Positions 38,202-38,250 of a DNA stretch of 38,250 nt are shown here, one piece after another (position 1 is the stretch's first letter; every line of letters starts with the position of its first letter). Made by a program: the position numbers and the translations under genes. The notes beneath the pieces were generated by a model that saw nothing but the letters and a program-made list of their open reading frames with translations, had not been told where the DNA came from and made no database searches. This stretch comes from Oscillatoriales cyanobacterium PMM_0008 (lineage in GTDB: Bacteria; Cyanobacteriota; Cyanobacteriia; Cyanobacteriales; Aerosakkonemataceae): contig CASBRD010000233.1 in assembly GCA_949128025.1 (NCBI GenBank), positions 1 through 38,250 on the forward strand. Direction: 5' to 3'.

Positions 38202-38250
38202 TTAGTCATTCGGTTTCAAGATGGTGACGGCATACCGCTCTGGAGAGAGA
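38202..38250 (-). CDS. C-terminal end of a gene, probably the partner M16 peptidase
   Basis: The last 15 codons before TAA read LSPERYAVTILKPND. The ending RYAVTILKP is like the terminal strand of M16 peptidases, and tandem M16 pairs are usual in cyanobacteria. The gene continues beyond the window. The call rests on this short tail and on the neighbour. Confidence 0.5.
   Translation of the reverse strand, partial: LSPERYAVTILKPND

Overview
The window comes from a cyanobacterium, probably a filamentous one. HIP1 octamers (GCGATCGC) are scattered throughout, and several genes are typical of cyanobacteria: ycf54 (chlorophyll cyclase subunit), crtE, pdxJ with a TTG start, Uma2-family nucleases, an Rpn/DUF4351 protein and a Synechocystis-type guanidine operon. 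Intergenic spaces hold many short dispersed repeats of cyanobacterial type. I see no CRISPR array, rRNA or complete transposase. The sequence alone does not identify the species.

Left part (1-8395). The right end of an IS200/IS605-type element, with a probable TnpB omegaRNA, abuts a three-gene ABC-2 exporter (188-2856). Minus-strand accessory genes follow: a PIN toxin/antitoxin pair (2879-3696); a two-gene operon pairing a GIY-YIG-like/GNAT/ASCH-like fusion with a separate ASCH protein (3965-5973); an array of tandemly duplicated small genes of unknown function (6089-7500); and a Uma2 nuclease.

Module flanked by pdxJ (8396-12758). A decayed copy of the pdxJ 5' end plus internal pieces (8396-8724) and the intact pdxJ (12039-12758) bracket a LysRS-like gene and an overlapping pair: a TOPRIM-like protein and a predicted caspase-like cysteine protease. 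This is one of the two best candidates for an undescribed (defence-like) system.

Housekeeping stretch (12818-17136). ycf54, an exported small protein, a divergent PAP2 protein, crtE, folD, an OB-fold-like envelope protein and a NUDIX hydrolase.

Retron region (17167-20770). An amputated ATPase start, a long perfect palindrome, a ThuA-like gene, a retron-type reverse transcriptase (NAQPH, YADD and VTG motifs), then about 960 bp of odd non-coding DNA. That DNA holds a 26-bp direct repeat lying inside two tiny ORFs, two tandem tRNA-like genes (one with a 5-nt anticodon loop) and three copies of another short repeat. A second, covarying copy of the palindrome closes the region, so the palindromes bracket the retron.

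Right part (20770-38250). A YdeI/OmdA protein, a small secreted peptide and a Uma2 protein lead into the guanidine locus, which reads leftwards: guanidine-I (ykkC) riboswitch, a guanidine hydrolase gene that has lost its N-terminal half, HypA- and HypB-type nickel chaperones, then a binding-protein-dependent ABC importer. The locus is therefore sensed and equipped with chaperones, but its enzyme looks broken. Beyond it lie a pentapeptide/TPR protein, an Rpn-type protein, an EamA remnant, a pyridine nucleotide-disulfide oxidoreductase, a metallophosphoesterase, a Pro-rich membrane protein, two decayed toxin-antitoxin loci, a peptidoglycan-binding protein and an M16 peptidase homologue without its zinc motif. 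The tail of its probable partner sits at the right edge.
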